NCBI GenBank assembly: GCA_905181865.1
Contig: CAJIZG010000002.1
Location: forward strand, 62,001-126,000
Source of the DNA: Urechidicola croceus
GTDB taxonomy: Bacteria > Bacteroidota > Bacteroidia > Flavobacteriales > Flavobacteriaceae
Direction of reading: 5' to 3'
DNA: 64,000 bases
Part shown: one piece after another, positions 9,573 through 18,339 of the stretch
Numbering within the stretch: position 1 is the first letter of the stretch
Layout: the number at the start of each line of letters is the position of its first letter
The notes under the pieces: generated by a model
The model's database searches: none
What the model was told of the DNA's origin: nothing
What the model saw: only the letters and a program-made list of their open reading frames with translations
Program-made: the position numbers and the translations under genes

Positions 9573-9893
9573 CTATAAAAATCCTAGTTCAAGTTTTGCT
9601 TCTTCACTCATCATATCCTGTGTCCAAGCTGGATCAAAAGTAATTTCAACTTCAGCACCTTTTACTTCTTCTAATGTTTTTACCTTTTCCTCAACTTCCA
9701 AAGGTAAAGTTTCTGCAACTGGACAATTAGGAGAAGTCAATGTCATTAAAATTTTAACATCGTTTTCATCATTCACCATGACGTCATATATCAATCCTAA
9801 TTCATAAATATCCACTGGAATTTCTGGATCGTAAATAGTTTTTAATACTTCAACAATTTTATCTCCTAAATTTTCAATTATTTCTTCAGTCAT
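9573..9893 (-). CDS. sufT: SufT-like MIP18/DUF59 Fe-S assembly protein
   Basis: 106 residues of the MIP18 family, which helps mature or deliver iron-sulfur clusters. Family marks are IYDPEIPVDIYELGLIYDV near residues 20-38, MTLTSPNCPVAETLP with the conserved cysteine near residue 53, and the C-terminal FDPAWTQDMMSEEA. It lies between sufE (21 bp upstream) and the DUF2480 gene (8 bp downstream), so it is the middle gene of the 3' end of a suf operon. The core suf genes are not in the window. Confidence 0.88.
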   Translation of the reverse strand: MTEEIIENLGDKIVEVLKTIYDPEIPVDIYELGLIYDVMVNDENDVKILMTLTSPNCPVAETLPLEVEEKVKTLEEVKGAEVEITFDPAWTQDMMSEEAKLELGFL

Positions 9894-9914
9894 TTTGAAT
9901 AAATTTTAAGTAAG

Positions 9915-10337
9915 TTATGCTAATTTTGATTGGAAAGCTAATGCGTATAATTTAATTTTTTTTATCATAGAAACAAGCCCGTTTGCTCTAGTTGGAGAAA
10001 GATGTTCTTTCAATCCTATTTCATTAATGAAATCCATTTCAGCATTCAAAACTTCTTTTGGTTGTTGGTCGTTAAAAACACGTAACAATAACGCAACAAT
10101 TCCTTTTGTTAATATAGCATCGCTATCTGCTGTATAAGTGATTTTATCATCTACATATTCCGCATGTAGCCAAACTTTAGATTGGCATCCTTTTATTAAG
10201 TTTACTTCTAATTTATTACGATCATCAATTATTGGTAGTGATTTTCCCAAATCTATGATGTATTCATAGCGTTGCATCCAATCATCAAACATCCCAAACT
10301 CATCAATAATTTCTTCTTGTATTTCTTTGATAGTCAT
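9915..10337 (-). CDS. sufE: Cysteine desulfurase activator SufE
   Basis: 140-residue SufE, which accepts persulfide sulfur from the cysteine desulfurase SufS and passes it to the SufBCD scaffold. The acceptor cysteine is Cys51 in LIKGCQSKVWL. The rest (EFGMFDDWMQRYEYIIDLGK at the N-terminus) follows the family closely and the length is normal. It is the first visible gene of the sufE / SufT-like / DUF2480 minus-strand unit. On the minus strand TACATTTG near 10367-10374 is a possible -7 box for this unit. Confidence 0.92.
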   Translation of the reverse strand: MTIKEIQEEIIDEFGMFDDWMQRYEYIIDLGKSLPIIDDRNKLEVNLIKGCQSKVWLHAEYVDDKITYTADSDAILTKGIVALLLRVFNDQQPKEVLNAEMDFINEIGLKEHLSPTRANGLVSMIKKIKLYALAFQSKLA

Positions 10338-10355
10338 TTTTTAAACTTATTTTTG
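10326..10355 (+). promoter_or_regulatory. Bacteroidota-type promoter for the PfkB kinase gene
   Basis: TTTG at 10326-10329, an 18-bp spacer and TATTTTTG at 10348-10355 fit the flavobacterial consensus TTTG-N17-21-TAnnTTTG. It points to the gene starting at 10434, leaving a leader of about 70 nt. The -33 box lies inside the first codons of the divergent sufE gene. Confidence 0.55.
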
Positions 10356-10433
10356 CAAATGTAATTACATAGGTACAAATTACGACTATTTGAAGCGTAA
10401 TAATGTGGTAATTAATGTATAATATAGGAGTAT

Positions 10434-11360
10434 ATGAGTAAGCTTGTAATTGTAGGAACTGTCGCTTTTGATGCTATCGAAACTCCTTTTGGGAAGACCG
10501 ATAAAATATTGGGTGGTGCCGCAACTTATATAGGGTTATCGTCTGCAACTTTTGGTGTTGATTCTGGAATTGTTTCAATAGTTGGTGGAGATTTTCCAGA
10601 TGATTATTTGCAAATGTTGAATGATAGAAATATAAACACTGAAGGCATAGAAATTGTTAAAGAAGGTAAAACTTTTTTTTGGAGTGGTATATATCACAAC
10701 GATTTAAATACACGTGACACCTTGGTTACCGAATTAAATACACTAGCAGATTTTAACCCAATCGTTCCTGATAATTTTAAAAACGCAGAATTTTTGATGT
10801 TAGGTAACTTGCATCCAAGTGTTCAATTAGGCGTTATAGAACAAATGGCTCAAAGGCCAAAGTTGATTGTTTTAGATACTATGAATTTTTGGATGGACAA
10901 TGCTTTGTCAGAATTATTGGAAGTGATAAAACGTGTTGATGTCATTGCTATTAACGATGAAGAAGCAAGACAATTAACTGGAGAATACTCTTTGGTAAAA
11001 GCAGCCCGCAAAATTTTTGCAATGGGACCAAAATCGGTTATTATAAAGAAAGGAGAACACGGAGCACTATTGTTTCAAAACGATGATATATTCTTTGCCC
11101 CTGCATTACCCTTGGAAGAAGTATTTGATCCAACAGGAGCAGGAGATACTTTTGCAGGAGGATTTATTGGATACTTGGCAAAAACCAGGGATATCTCATT
11201 TGATAATATGAAACGTGCCGTTATTTGTGGTTCCAACTTAGCCTCGTTTTGCGTAGAAAAATTTGGAACAGAGCGCTTGCAATCGATGACAAAAAAAGAA
11301 ATTTTTGAACGATTACAACAATTTAAAGAACTGACGCAGTTTGAAATAGAATCAAATTAA
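10434..11360 (+). CDS. PfkB-family carbohydrate/nucleoside kinase
   Basis: 308-residue ribokinase-fold sugar kinase. The N-terminal GGAATYIGLSSATFG (residues 27-41) and the C-terminal DPTGAGDTFAGGF (232-244), whose Asp238 is the catalytic base, are the two PfkB signatures. The substrate (ribose, adenosine, fructose or another sugar) cannot be told from sequence. The gene is followed by a hairpin terminator and then by the PurF-like gene in the same direction; a role in nucleoside or ribose-phosphate supply is possible but only contextual. Confidence 0.88.
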   Translation: MSKLVIVGTVAFDAIETPFGKTDKILGGAATYIGLSSATFGVDSGIVSIVGGDFPDDYLQMLNDRNINTEGIEIVKEGKTFFWSGIYHNDLNTRDTLVTELNTLADFNPIVPDNFKNAEFLMLGNLHPSVQLGVIEQMAQRPKLIVLDTMNFWMDNALSELLEVIKRVDVIAINDEEARQLTGEYSLVKAARKIFAMGPKSVIIKKGEHGALLFQNDDIFFAPALPLEEVFDPTGAGDTFAGGFIGYLAKTRDISFDNMKRAVICGSNLASFCVEKFGTERLQSMTKKEIFERLQQFKELTQFEIESN

Positions 11361-11361
11361 T

Positions 11362-11390
11362 AAAATTCCGCCTTGTTGCGGAATTTTTTA
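11362..11390 (+). terminator. Rho-independent terminator after the PfkB kinase
   Basis: AAAATTCCGC (11362-11371), loop CTTGTT, GCGGAATTTT (11378-11387), followed by further T residues. It separates the kinase transcript from the PurF-like gene. Confidence 0.85.
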
Positions 11391-11422
11391 TTTTATAGAT
11401 AAGAAACTAAATAATAAAGAAA

Positions 11423-13321
11423 ATGAGTGACGCTATTAAACATGAATGCGGTATTGCACTTTTACGATTATTAAAACCTCTTGATTATTACAAGAAGAAG
11501 TATGGAACTTCTTTTTATGGAATCAATAAAATGTATTTATTGATGGAAAAACAGCATAACCGTGGTCAGGATGGTGCTGGATTTGCAAGTGTAAAATTTG
11601 ATATGGAACCAGGTCAACGCTATATTAGTAGGGTTCGTTCGAACAAGGCACAACCAATACAAGATATTTTTGCTCAAATTAATGAGCGTCTAAATAATGT
11701 TATGCTAGAACACCCCGATAAGCGGGATGACGCTCAATGGCAAAAAGAAAACATGCCTTATTTGGGAGAACTACATTTAGGACATGTTCGTTATGGAACT
11801 TTTGGTAAAAATAGTATAGAAAGTGTACATCCTTTCTTACGTCAAAATAACTGGAAGCATAAAAATTTAATAGTTGCGGGTAATTTTAACTTAACAAATT
11901 CTGGCCAAATTATGGAAGAATTAATTGAGTTGGGACAGCATCCAAAGGAGTATACAGATACCGCTACTGTAATGGAAAAAATTGGTCACTTTTTAGATGA
12001 TCAAGTTGAAAGAGCTTATCAAAAATGCAAACAGGACGGGATTAGTAAAAGAGATGCATCACGCGTAATTGCAGATAGATTAAATATTCAAAAAGTATTG
12101 CGTCGTGCAGCAAAAAGTTGGGATGGGGGTTATGCTATGGCTGGAATGTTGGGGCATGGTGATGCATTTGTACTTAGGGATCCTGCCGGTATTAGACCCG
12201 CGTTTTATTACAAGGATGATGAGATTGTTGTAGTAGCATCTGAAAGACCTGTGATTCAAACCGTATTCAATGTTGATATCGATGATGTCAAAGAATTAGA
12301 TCGTGGTCATGCTTTGATCGTGAAAAAAAATGGAGAAACAAATATTGAACCTGTATTAGACCAATTGCCTAAAAAGTCTTGTTCATTTGAACGTATTTAT
12401 TTCTCTAGAGGAAGTGACGCAGATATTTATAAGGAGCGCAAAGAACTTGGAAAAAATGTGTTTCCTCAGATATTAAAAACGATTGATGATGACATTGCAA
12501 ATACAGTGTTCTCATATATTCCTAATACTGCAGAAACTTCATTTTACGGAATGTTTGAAGCAGCGGAAAACTTTTTGAATAAACAAAAAACGGCAACCAT
12601 ACTTAGTGGAAATTACAACTTATCTGCTTCTGAAGTAACAGATATTTTATCAGTAAGACCAAGAATGGAAAAGATTGCTGTAAAAGATGTGAAATTAAGA
12701 ACTTTTATTGCCGATGATAATTCTAGAGATGATTTAGTAGCTCACGTTTATGATGTAACCTACGGAGTTGTTAAGCAAACCGATAATTTGGTGATTATTG
12801 ACGATAGTATTGTAAGAGGTACAACTTTAAAGAAAAGTATCATTAAAATTCTTGATCGTTTGAAACCGAAGAAAATTATAATTGTTTCTTCTGCACCTCA
12901 GATTCGTTTCCCTGATTGTTATGGAATAGATATGGCAAAAATTGGTGATTTCATTGCTTTTAAAGCAACGGTTGAATTACTAAAAGAAACAAATCAAATG
13001 TCAATTATTGATGCGGTTTATGCAAAGTGTAAAAAACAAAAAGAATTAGCAGATGATCAAATTCAAAATTTTGTAAAAGAAATTTACGCACCATTTACAG
13101 ATCAGCAGGTTTCTGATAAGATCGCTGAATTAATTCAATCACCTGATGTAACAACAAAAGTGGAGGTTATTTATCAAACTGTTGAGAATCTGCATAAAGC
13201 ATGTCCAGATCATACGGGAGATTGGTACTTCACAGGAGATTATCCTACTCCAGGGGGGAATAGAGTTGTGAACTTAGCCTTTATTAACTATTATGAAGGT
13301 TCTGATGCGAGAGCTTATTAA
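11423..13321 (+). CDS. Long PurF-like amidophosphoribosyltransferase
   Basis: 632 residues with an N-terminal class II glutamine amidotransferase domain and a phosphoribosyltransferase domain. Cys9 in KHECGIALL would be the nucleophile after removal of a short propeptide. RGQDGAGFAS, GELHLGHVRYGT and VAGNFNL are glutaminase motifs. The PRPP loop VIIDDSIVRGTT is near residues 455-466. Typical PurF has about 480-510 residues; this one carries roughly 120 extra residues, mostly at the C-terminus (after about 520), and the spacing of the first motifs is wider. It stands alone rather than in a purine operon. It may be the Bacteroidota-specific second PurF or a paralogue with another acceptor. Confidence 0.85.
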   Translation: MSDAIKHECGIALLRLLKPLDYYKKKYGTSFYGINKMYLLMEKQHNRGQDGAGFASVKFDMEPGQRYISRVRSNKAQPIQDIFAQINERLNNVMLEHPDKRDDAQWQKENMPYLGELHLGHVRYGTFGKNSIESVHPFLRQNNWKHKNLIVAGNFNLTNSGQIMEELIELGQHPKEYTDTATVMEKIGHFLDDQVERAYQKCKQDGISKRDASRVIADRLNIQKVLRRAAKSWDGGYAMAGMLGHGDAFVLRDPAGIRPAFYYKDDEIVVVASERPVIQTVFNVDIDDVKELDRGHALIVKKNGETNIEPVLDQLPKKSCSFERIYFSRGSDADIYKERKELGKNVFPQILKTIDDDIANTVFSYIPNTAETSFYGMFEAAENFLNKQKTATILSGNYNLSASEVTDILSVRPRMEKIAVKDVKLRTFIADDNSRDDLVAHVYDVTYGVVKQTDNLVIIDDSIVRGTTLKKSIIKILDRLKPKKIIIVSSAPQIRFPDCYGIDMAKIGDFIAFKATVELLKETNQMSIIDAVYAKCKKQKELADDQIQNFVKEIYAPFTDQQVSDKIAELIQSPDVTTKVEVIYQTVENLHKACPDHTGDWYFTGDYPTPGGNRVVNLAFINYYEGSDARAY

Positions 13322-13349
13322 AAGGAAATTTTAGAACTGAAAATACTAA

Positions 13350-13389
13350 AAATAAAAAACCCGAAGCAACTGCTTCGGGTTTTTTATTT
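13350..13389. terminator. Bidirectional terminator between the PurF-like gene and superoxide dismutase
   Basis: Near-perfect palindrome: AAATAAAAAACCCGAAGC on the left and its complement on the right around a small loop, with A runs on the left and T runs on the right. It lies between two convergent genes and can stop transcription from both sides. Confidence 0.9.
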
Positions 13390-13424
13390 TTAGTAAACGC
13401 ACCTTTTTCAAGGCAACTAAATTT

Positions 13425-14033
13425 TTATTTATTTGCAGCGTAATTTGCTGAAACTTTTTCCCAGTTAATTACATTAAAAAATGCATTGATATAATCTGGT
13501 CTTCTATTTTGATAGTTTAAGTAGTAAGCATGTTCCCAAACATCCAATCCTAAAATTGGTTGATTTCCACAAGTCACACCCGGCATAGTTGGGTTATCTT
13601 GATTAGGAGTAGAACAAACATTTACCGCACCACCTTTAGCAACACATAACCAAGCCCAACCTGAACCAAATTGAGTTGCAGCAGCTTTAGAAAAAGCATC
13701 TTGAAAAGCATCAAATGAACCAAAAGCCGTATCGATTGCGGCGGCTAATTCTCCAGTTGGCTTTCCTCCAGCATTTGGTGAAAGTACTTCCCAAAATAAT
13801 CTGTGGTTGTAAAACCCACCTCCATTATTTCTTACAGCACCATTACTCATATCTAAGTTAGAAAGAATGTCTTCAATAGATTTCCCTTCCAAATCAGTAC
13901 CTGCAATTGCATTGTTTAAATTGTTTGTGTATCCTTGGTGATGTTTACTATGGTGTATTTCCATAGTTCTTGCATCAATATGCGGTTCTAAAGCGTCATA
14001 AGCATAACTTAGCGCTGGTAATTTAAAAGCCAT
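13425..14033 (-). CDS. Superoxide dismutase (Fe/Mn type)
   Basis: 202-residue Fe/Mn superoxide dismutase that converts superoxide to oxygen and hydrogen peroxide in the cytoplasm (no signal peptide). The four metal ligands are visible: His27 (MEIHHSKHH), His77 (FYNHRLFW), Asp164 and His168 (LDVWEHAYY). [11 protein letters not shown] and GSGWAWL are the usual active-site blocks. Metal preference cannot be settled from sequence alone. It converges on the PurF-like gene across a shared terminator and has its own promoter upstream. Confidence 0.95.
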   Translation of the reverse strand: MAFKLPALSYAYDALEPHIDARTMEIHHSKHHQGYTNNLNNAIAGTDLEGKSIEDILSNLDMSNGAVRNNGGGFYNHRLFWEVLSPNAGGKPTGELAAAIDTAFGSFDAFQDAFSKAAATQFGSGWAWLCVAKGGAVNVCSTPNQDNPTMPGVTCGNQPILGLDVWEHAYYLNYQNRRPDYINAFFNVINWEKVSANYAANK

Positions 14034-14072
14034 AATATATAATTTTTAGTTGTTCAACATTTATTTATTGCC

Positions 14073-14080
14073 CAAAGGTA
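14073..14080 (-). promoter_or_regulatory. -7 box of the superoxide dismutase promoter
   Basis: On the minus strand TACCTTTG fits TAnnTTTG about 40 bp before the start codon. A clear -33 TTTG at the right distance is not seen, so confidence is moderate. Confidence 0.4.
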
Positions 14081-14181
14081 CACAACTAAAACCAATCTTG
14101 GAAATTGATTGTTTTTATATTAGTATTGGGAAATGTTATACCAATTGAAATTAATACATTGCATATATAAATGTAAGTAAT

Positions 14182-14661
14182 ATGAACATAACTATTAGAA
14201 AAGCCGAAATGGAGGATACTCCAGCAATACGAGCATTAATCCAAGAACTCGCCAATTTTGAGAATGAACCTAATGCTGTTGAAGTCTCGATAGAAGACAT
14301 TGAACGAGATGGGTTTGGTGCGAATCCAATGTTTCAAGTACTGGTTGCAGAAACTGAAAATGAGGTGGCAGGAATGGCATTTTACTATTACCGTTATTCT
14401 ACCTGGAAAGGAAAAACAATCCATTTGGAGGATTTGATTGTTAAAGAAACGATGCGAAAAAAAAATATTGGCAATTTACTGTATACTGCCGTTATGAAGC
14501 AGGCACACAAAGAAAACGTAAAACGCGTGGAATGGGTAGTTTTAGATTGGAATACGCCGGCAAGAGATTTCTATATTAATTCTGGAGCAAATATTTTGAA
14601 GGGCTGGGAAACTGTTCAAATGGATGAAGATGGGTTAAAGACGTTTGTTCTTAGCCACTAA
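14182..14661 (+). CDS. GNAT-family N-acetyltransferase (SSAT-like)
   Basis: 159 residues of the GNAT fold, similar in length and motif order to spermidine/spermine acetyltransferase-like proteins. Motif A with the acetyl-CoA pyrophosphate loop is VKETMRKKNIGNLL near residues 87-100; the hydrophobic core strand VAGMAFYYYRYSTWKGK precedes it, and VEWVVLDWNTPARDFYINSGA is the C-terminal motif B. Acceptor substrate unknown. It is about 110 bp before the OlsF gene in the same direction, with no clear functional link. Confidence 0.85.
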   Translation: MNITIRKAEMEDTPAIRALIQELANFENEPNAVEVSIEDIERDGFGANPMFQVLVAETENEVAGMAFYYYRYSTWKGKTIHLEDLIVKETMRKKNIGNLLYTAVMKQAHKENVKRVEWVVLDWNTPARDFYINSGANILKGWETVQMDEDGLKTFVLSH

Positions 14662-14770
14662 TATCAAATCTCCTTGCGTAAAAAATATCTGATAGTAATG
14701 GATTCTGAATCCTATTCTAATTATGAGATTAAACTTTATATTTGCCATACGCCACAAAATATAATTTTGA

Positions 14771-16600
14771 ATGAGTATAGTTACTTCAAAAGAAGTTTCA
14801 AAAGCAATAAATGCTGACAAATACGGATTTTTAGGAACCTTTTTCGGATGGTTATTGATGAAAGTTACCAGAATCTCTGCCGTAAACAATCTCTACGACA
14901 GGCATAAACATTTATCGGATCTCGCATTTTTTGATGCTCTTTTAAGCGATCTTCAAATACAATTCGATATTCCAGATGGAGATTTAAATAGAATTCCTAA
15001 AGAGGGTGCTTTTATTACTATATCAAATCATCCTTTAGGAGGACTAGACGGCATTTTACTCTTGAAACTTTTAGTGAATAAACGGCCCGACTATAAAATT
15101 ATAGCCAATTTTATACTGCATAGAATTACCCCGATGAAACCTTATATAATGCCGGTAAATCCTTTTGAAAACAGGAAAGATGCTCAATCAAGCATAAAAG
15201 GAATTAAAGAGGCATTGATTCATTTAAAAGAGAATAAACCTCTTGGAATTTTTCCTGCAGGAGAAGTGTCTACTCATAGAGAAGGAAAATTATTAGTAGA
15301 TAAACCGTGGGAAAAAGGGGCTATAAAATTTATTAAAAAAGCGAATGTTCCTATCATTCCTATCTATTTTCATGCTAAGAACAGCCCCTTATTTTATGGG
15401 CTATCAAAAATAAGTGATACGCTCCGTACTGCTAAGTTACCTTCAGAAGTTTTTTCACAAAAAAAACGAAAAATTAAAGTTAGAATTGGAAAACCAATTT
15501 CGGTAAAAGATCAAAAAAAATTTTCTGATATTGATGATTTTCATGAGTTTATTCGAAAGAAAACGTACATGTTAGCCAATCCGTTCGAAGCTGTTTCAAA
15601 AACAATTTCTAGGGCTATATCCACAGCCTCCTTAAAATTCCCTAAAGAGCCAAAAATAATTATATCGCAAAGGAATGTAGATGATATGATTGTTGAAATT
15701 GAGCAATTGAGATTGAACGGAAGTAGAATGATGGAAAGCAAAAATTATGAAGTTTTCTTTTCTAGCGCCGAAAAAATCCCAAATTTATTGTTTGAAATAG
15801 GACGCTTAAGAGAGATTACATTTCGAGCCGTAGGTGAAGGAACAAATAAAGAAATTGATTTGGATCGATTTGATCAACATTATCATCATTTATTTTTATG
15901 GGATAGTTCAACAAATATATTGGTTGGAGCTTATAGAATGGGACTTGGAGATGATATTTACAGGAAATATGGTATGGATGGATTTTATGTTCAAACCTTG
16001 TTTAAGTTTGAACCTGAATTGTATACTATGATGAGTGAAACTATTGATATAGGTAGAGCATTTGTCATTAAAGAATATCAGCAAAAACCGATGCCGTTAT
16101 TTTTTTTATGGAAAGGTATTATTCATGTAACCTTACGATATTCTAAGCATAAATATTTAACTGGAGGAGTAAGTATTTCGAATCAGTTTTCGAATTTTTC
16201 AAAATCGTTGATGATTGAATTTATGAAATCTCATTATTATGATCCGTATATTGCGCAATACATCCAACCTAAAAAAGAGTACAAAGTAAAGTTGAAAGAT
16301 GCTGATAGAGACTTTGTTTTCGACGCGACTCAAGCAGATTTAAATAAGTTTGATCGATTAATTGATGAACTGGAACCAGGAAACTTACGAGTCCCCGTTT
16401 TAATCAAAAAGTACATCAAACAAAACGCCAAGTTGGTTGCTTTTAATGTAGATCCAAAGTTTAACGATGCTATTGACGGACTCATTTTTTTAAAAATTTC
16501 CGACATTCCAGAAAGCACTGTGCGCCCTGTGATCGAAGAATTTCAAGCAGAATTAGAACGTAAAATGACGAATGAAAATTCTACAAAAGAGACTATTTAA
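14771..16600 (+). CDS. olsF: OlsF-type bifunctional aminolipid synthase
   Basis: 609 residues with two acyltransferase domains. The N-terminal half is a PlsC/OlsA-like O-acyltransferase with the NHxxxxD-type motif SNHPLGGLDG at 85-94 and FPAGEVS at 161-167. The C-terminal half (about 330-500) is a GNAT-fold OlsB-like N-acyltransferase, recognisable by LFLWDSSTNILVGAYRMG and ETIDIGRAFVIKEYQ. This order and length match OlsF, known from Serratia and Flavobacterium johnsoniae, which makes phosphorus-free ornithine or related amino-acid lipids from the amino acid and two acyl donors. The head-group amino acid (ornithine, glycine or lysine) is not predictable here. It is likely at the inner face of the inner membrane. 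Confidence 0.85.
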   Translation: MSIVTSKEVSKAINADKYGFLGTFFGWLLMKVTRISAVNNLYDRHKHLSDLAFFDALLSDLQIQFDIPDGDLNRIPKEGAFITISNHPLGGLDGILLLKLLVNKRPDYKIIANFILHRITPMKPYIMPVNPFENRKDAQSSIKGIKEALIHLKENKPLGIFPAGEVSTHREGKLLVDKPWEKGAIKFIKKANVPIIPIYFHAKNSPLFYGLSKISDTLRTAKLPSEVFSQKKRKIKVRIGKPISVKDQKKFSDIDDFHEFIRKKTYMLANPFEAVSKTISRAISTASLKFPKEPKIIISQRNVDDMIVEIEQLRLNGSRMMESKNYEVFFSSAEKIPNLLFEIGRLREITFRAVGEGTNKEIDLDRFDQHYHHLFLWDSSTNILVGAYRMGLGDDIYRKYGMDGFYVQTLFKFEPELYTMMSETIDIGRAFVIKEYQQKPMPLFFLWKGIIHVTLRYSKHKYLTGGVSISNQFSNFSKSLMIEFMKSHYYDPYIAQYIQPKKEYKVKLKDADRDFVFDATQADLNKFDRLIDELEPGNLRVPVLIKKYIKQNAKLVAFNVDPKFNDAIDGLIFLKISDIPESTVRPVIEEFQAELERKMTNENSTKETI

Positions 16601-16636
16601 AGAGTGCTATTTTACCAATAAACAGCCGTTTTACGT

Positions 16637-17125
16637 TTAGCAACAACCAGATGAAGGGTCGCAACAAGTAGTCGCTGCTTCTAACTCCTTTACTGGAATT
16701 CCGCATAGTTCAATTGCTTTGCAACGGACCTCATCTACTGTTAATTGCATAATTAACAAATTCTCTTTAACAACGATGGTATCAATACACTGTTGCGTTG
16801 CATGAAATGTTGCATTTCCATATTCAATTTTCACGATTGCATTTGAATTATAGGCTCTCAACGTACCTACTTCTATCAATATTTGCAACGCTTTTCCCGC
16901 TTTCATATAATTAGTTTTTCCTAATTCTTTGGGGCTTTCCCAGAGTTGCACGATAGTTTCTTTCCAAGAATCGGTTTGCGCACCACAGTCAACTGAATCA
17001 ATTATAGCATGTTTTACTTCCGTAATGTGGTAATTTGTTCCTACAAATAAATTCGGAGCATATTGAAATAATAATTCCTTGTTTTTGTGTTTTTCTAACG
17101 TGTTTAGAAATAATTGCGTATTCAT
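16637..17125 (-). CDS. DUF6428 family protein beside ArsR
   Basis: 162 residues; recognisable as DUF6428, a small Bacteroidota family found next to ArsR-type regulators, often in arsenic or metal loci. The body contains VGTNYHITEVKHAIIDSVDCG, and the tail is cysteine-rich (TCCDPSSGCC), which could bind a thiophilic metal or metalloid. It is downstream of and co-oriented with arsR but has its own ArsR-like box (17139-17154) 14 bp ahead of its start, so it is probably repressed by that protein. No arsenic transporter or reductase is in the window. Confidence 0.75.
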   Translation of the reverse strand: MNTQLFLNTLEKHKNKELLFQYAPNLFVGTNYHITEVKHAIIDSVDCGAQTDSWKETIVQLWESPKELGKTNYMKAGKALQILIEVGTLRAYNSNAIVKIEYGNATFHATQQCIDTIVVKENLLIMQLTVDEVRCKAIELCGIPVKELEAATTCCDPSSGCC

Positions 17126-17138
17126 AGTTTTTATTTTA

Positions 17139-17154
17139 ATCGTAATATCACGAT
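17139..17154. promoter_or_regulatory. Putative ArsR operator, copy A
   Basis: ATCGTAATATCACGAT, an inverted repeat ATCGT-N6-ACGAT just upstream of the DUF6428 gene. It matches the box at 17516-17531 upstream of arsR at 14 of 16 positions. Confidence 0.65.
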
Positions 17155-17172
17155 GTGATTATTTAATTTTTT

Positions 17173-17502
17173 TTAACAGGCACTATAGCACGAATTTATC
17201 TTTGAAAAAAACGGATTTATTTCACCCTGAACTTCATGCCATCTAATAGTATCTATACAATAGCATACTTTCTTTCCTTCGATTGAACCCTTTATAAGAC
17301 CTATACTTTTTAATTCTTTTAAATGTTGTGAAATAGTGGCTTGCGCCAATCCAATTTCAGTTATCAGGTCAGTACAAATACAACCATTAATTTCACCAAT
17401 ATATTCAAGTATTGCTATCCTTGCAGGATGACCTAGCACTTTTAAAATATGTGCTAATCTATTTTGACGGTTTGTAAATATTTGTGATTTGGTAGTCCCC
17501 AT
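17173..17502 (-). CDS. ArsR-family metalloid/metal-responsive repressor
   Basis: 109-residue winged-helix regulator from the start chosen here. The DNA-binding helix is LAQATISQHLKELKSIGLI, preceded by NGCICTDLI, whose two cysteines occupy the metal-sensing helix position seen in ArsR proteins; more cysteines sit in VCYCID and at the C-terminus (CYSAC). The ATG at 17502 is preferred to the in-frame ATG at 17517 because the latter lies inside the proposed operator (17516-17531). Binding at that box would give autorepression, and binding at the second box would control the DUF6428 gene. Arsenite is the likeliest inducer, by family and by partner. Confidence 0.85.
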   Translation of the reverse strand: MGTTKSQIFTNRQNRLAHILKVLGHPARIAILEYIGEINGCICTDLITEIGLAQATISQHLKELKSIGLIKGSIEGKKVCYCIDTIRWHEVQGEINPFFSKINSCYSAC

Positions 17503-17515
17503 AGTTTCTTTTAAC

Positions 17516-17531
17516 ATTGTAATATTACGAT
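17516..17531. promoter_or_regulatory. Putative ArsR operator, copy B
   Basis: ATTGTAATATTACGAT, 13 bp upstream of the chosen arsR start. It differs from copy A (17139-17154) at only two positions, so the two boxes probably bind the same repressor. Confidence 0.65.
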
Positions 17532-17537
17532 GTTATT

Positions 17538-17846
17538 TTAAAACAAAAAAATGATTTTTACGAAATGATTATTCTGATAAATTTCAACAAACTCATTATC
17601 ACTTTTAGTTAGATAAATAATCCCTTCTGTAAATCCAATAACACTTAAAATCTCATAGCTAATTACAGACAACCCTAATTAGATCTGACCATCCTTAGTA
17701 TATCCAAGTACGAATTTGTGAATCCTTAACGAACCAAATAAAATTGCAAGAATTCCTGTTACTAAGCGTTTACTCTTCTCGTTGCTACAATAGGATGCTT
17801 TTTTGTTTCCGCTATGGTCTACTATTTCATAAATTTTTTTAAACAC
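17538..17846 (-). pseudogene. TM2-domain membrane protein, broken by a stop
   Basis: Reading from a GTG at 17846, the frame gives the start of a TM2 protein: KRLVTGILAILFGSL, then HKFVLGYTKDGQI, interrupted by TAA at 17679-17681. After the stop the same frame continues with GLSVISYEILSVIGFTEGI and YLTKSDNEFVEIY, the second membrane helix and tail of the family. One nonsense change is enough to explain the break, so the decay looks recent. TM2 proteins are small two-helix membrane proteins of poorly known role. Confidence 0.75.
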
Positions 17847-17954
17847 TAATATCGTAAAAATTCCTTAAAATTAGTTCGATTTAATACTGAGAATCAAGTT
17901 CGAAAATATGAGTAGAAATTGTATTTTTGTTTATTAATAAAAATATTAATAAAT

Positions 17955-18332
17955 ATGTACTGGTACAAAAGAGTAATTCTTTATTATTTTCAATTCACTG
18001 GAAGATCGAGAAGGAAGGAATTCTGGATGTTTACATTGTTTAACATCCCTTTTTTATTAACTGCTATTTTATTAGATAATTTACTTGGAACAACTTCTCC
18101 AAACCTAGAACTCCCAATAGGCTTTCTAACGATTTCTTATTATTGCTTTATTTTTATTCCCAGTATGTCAGTTTCTATTCGAAGACTGCATGACATTGGA
18201 AAAAGCGGTTGGTATTACATAATTTCATTCATTCCTTTTGTAGGAGGTATATTAATGATTGTTGCAATGTGCATTGAAGGGCAACCACATACAAATCAGT
18301 GGGGAACAAACCCAAAAGAAGAGGAAGATTAA
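17955..18332 (+). CDS. DUF805 family inner-membrane protein
   Basis: 125 residues from the ATG at 17955; an in-frame ATG at 17919 would add twelve residues that the family does not have. The opening MYWYKRVILYYFQFTGRSRRKEFW is the DUF805 signature, where FTGRSRRKEFW is the diagnostic part, followed by three or four hydrophobic segments and SVSIRRLHDIGKSGWY. Members are small integral membrane proteins of unknown function. The neighbours on both sides are pseudogenes, so context gives no hint of its role. Confidence 0.88.
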   Translation: MYWYKRVILYYFQFTGRSRRKEFWMFTLFNIPFLLTAILLDNLLGTTSPNLELPIGFLTISYYCFIFIPSMSVSIRRLHDIGKSGWYYIISFIPFVGGILMIVAMCIEGQPHTNQWGTNPKEEED

Positions 18333-18339
18333 TTTGATT

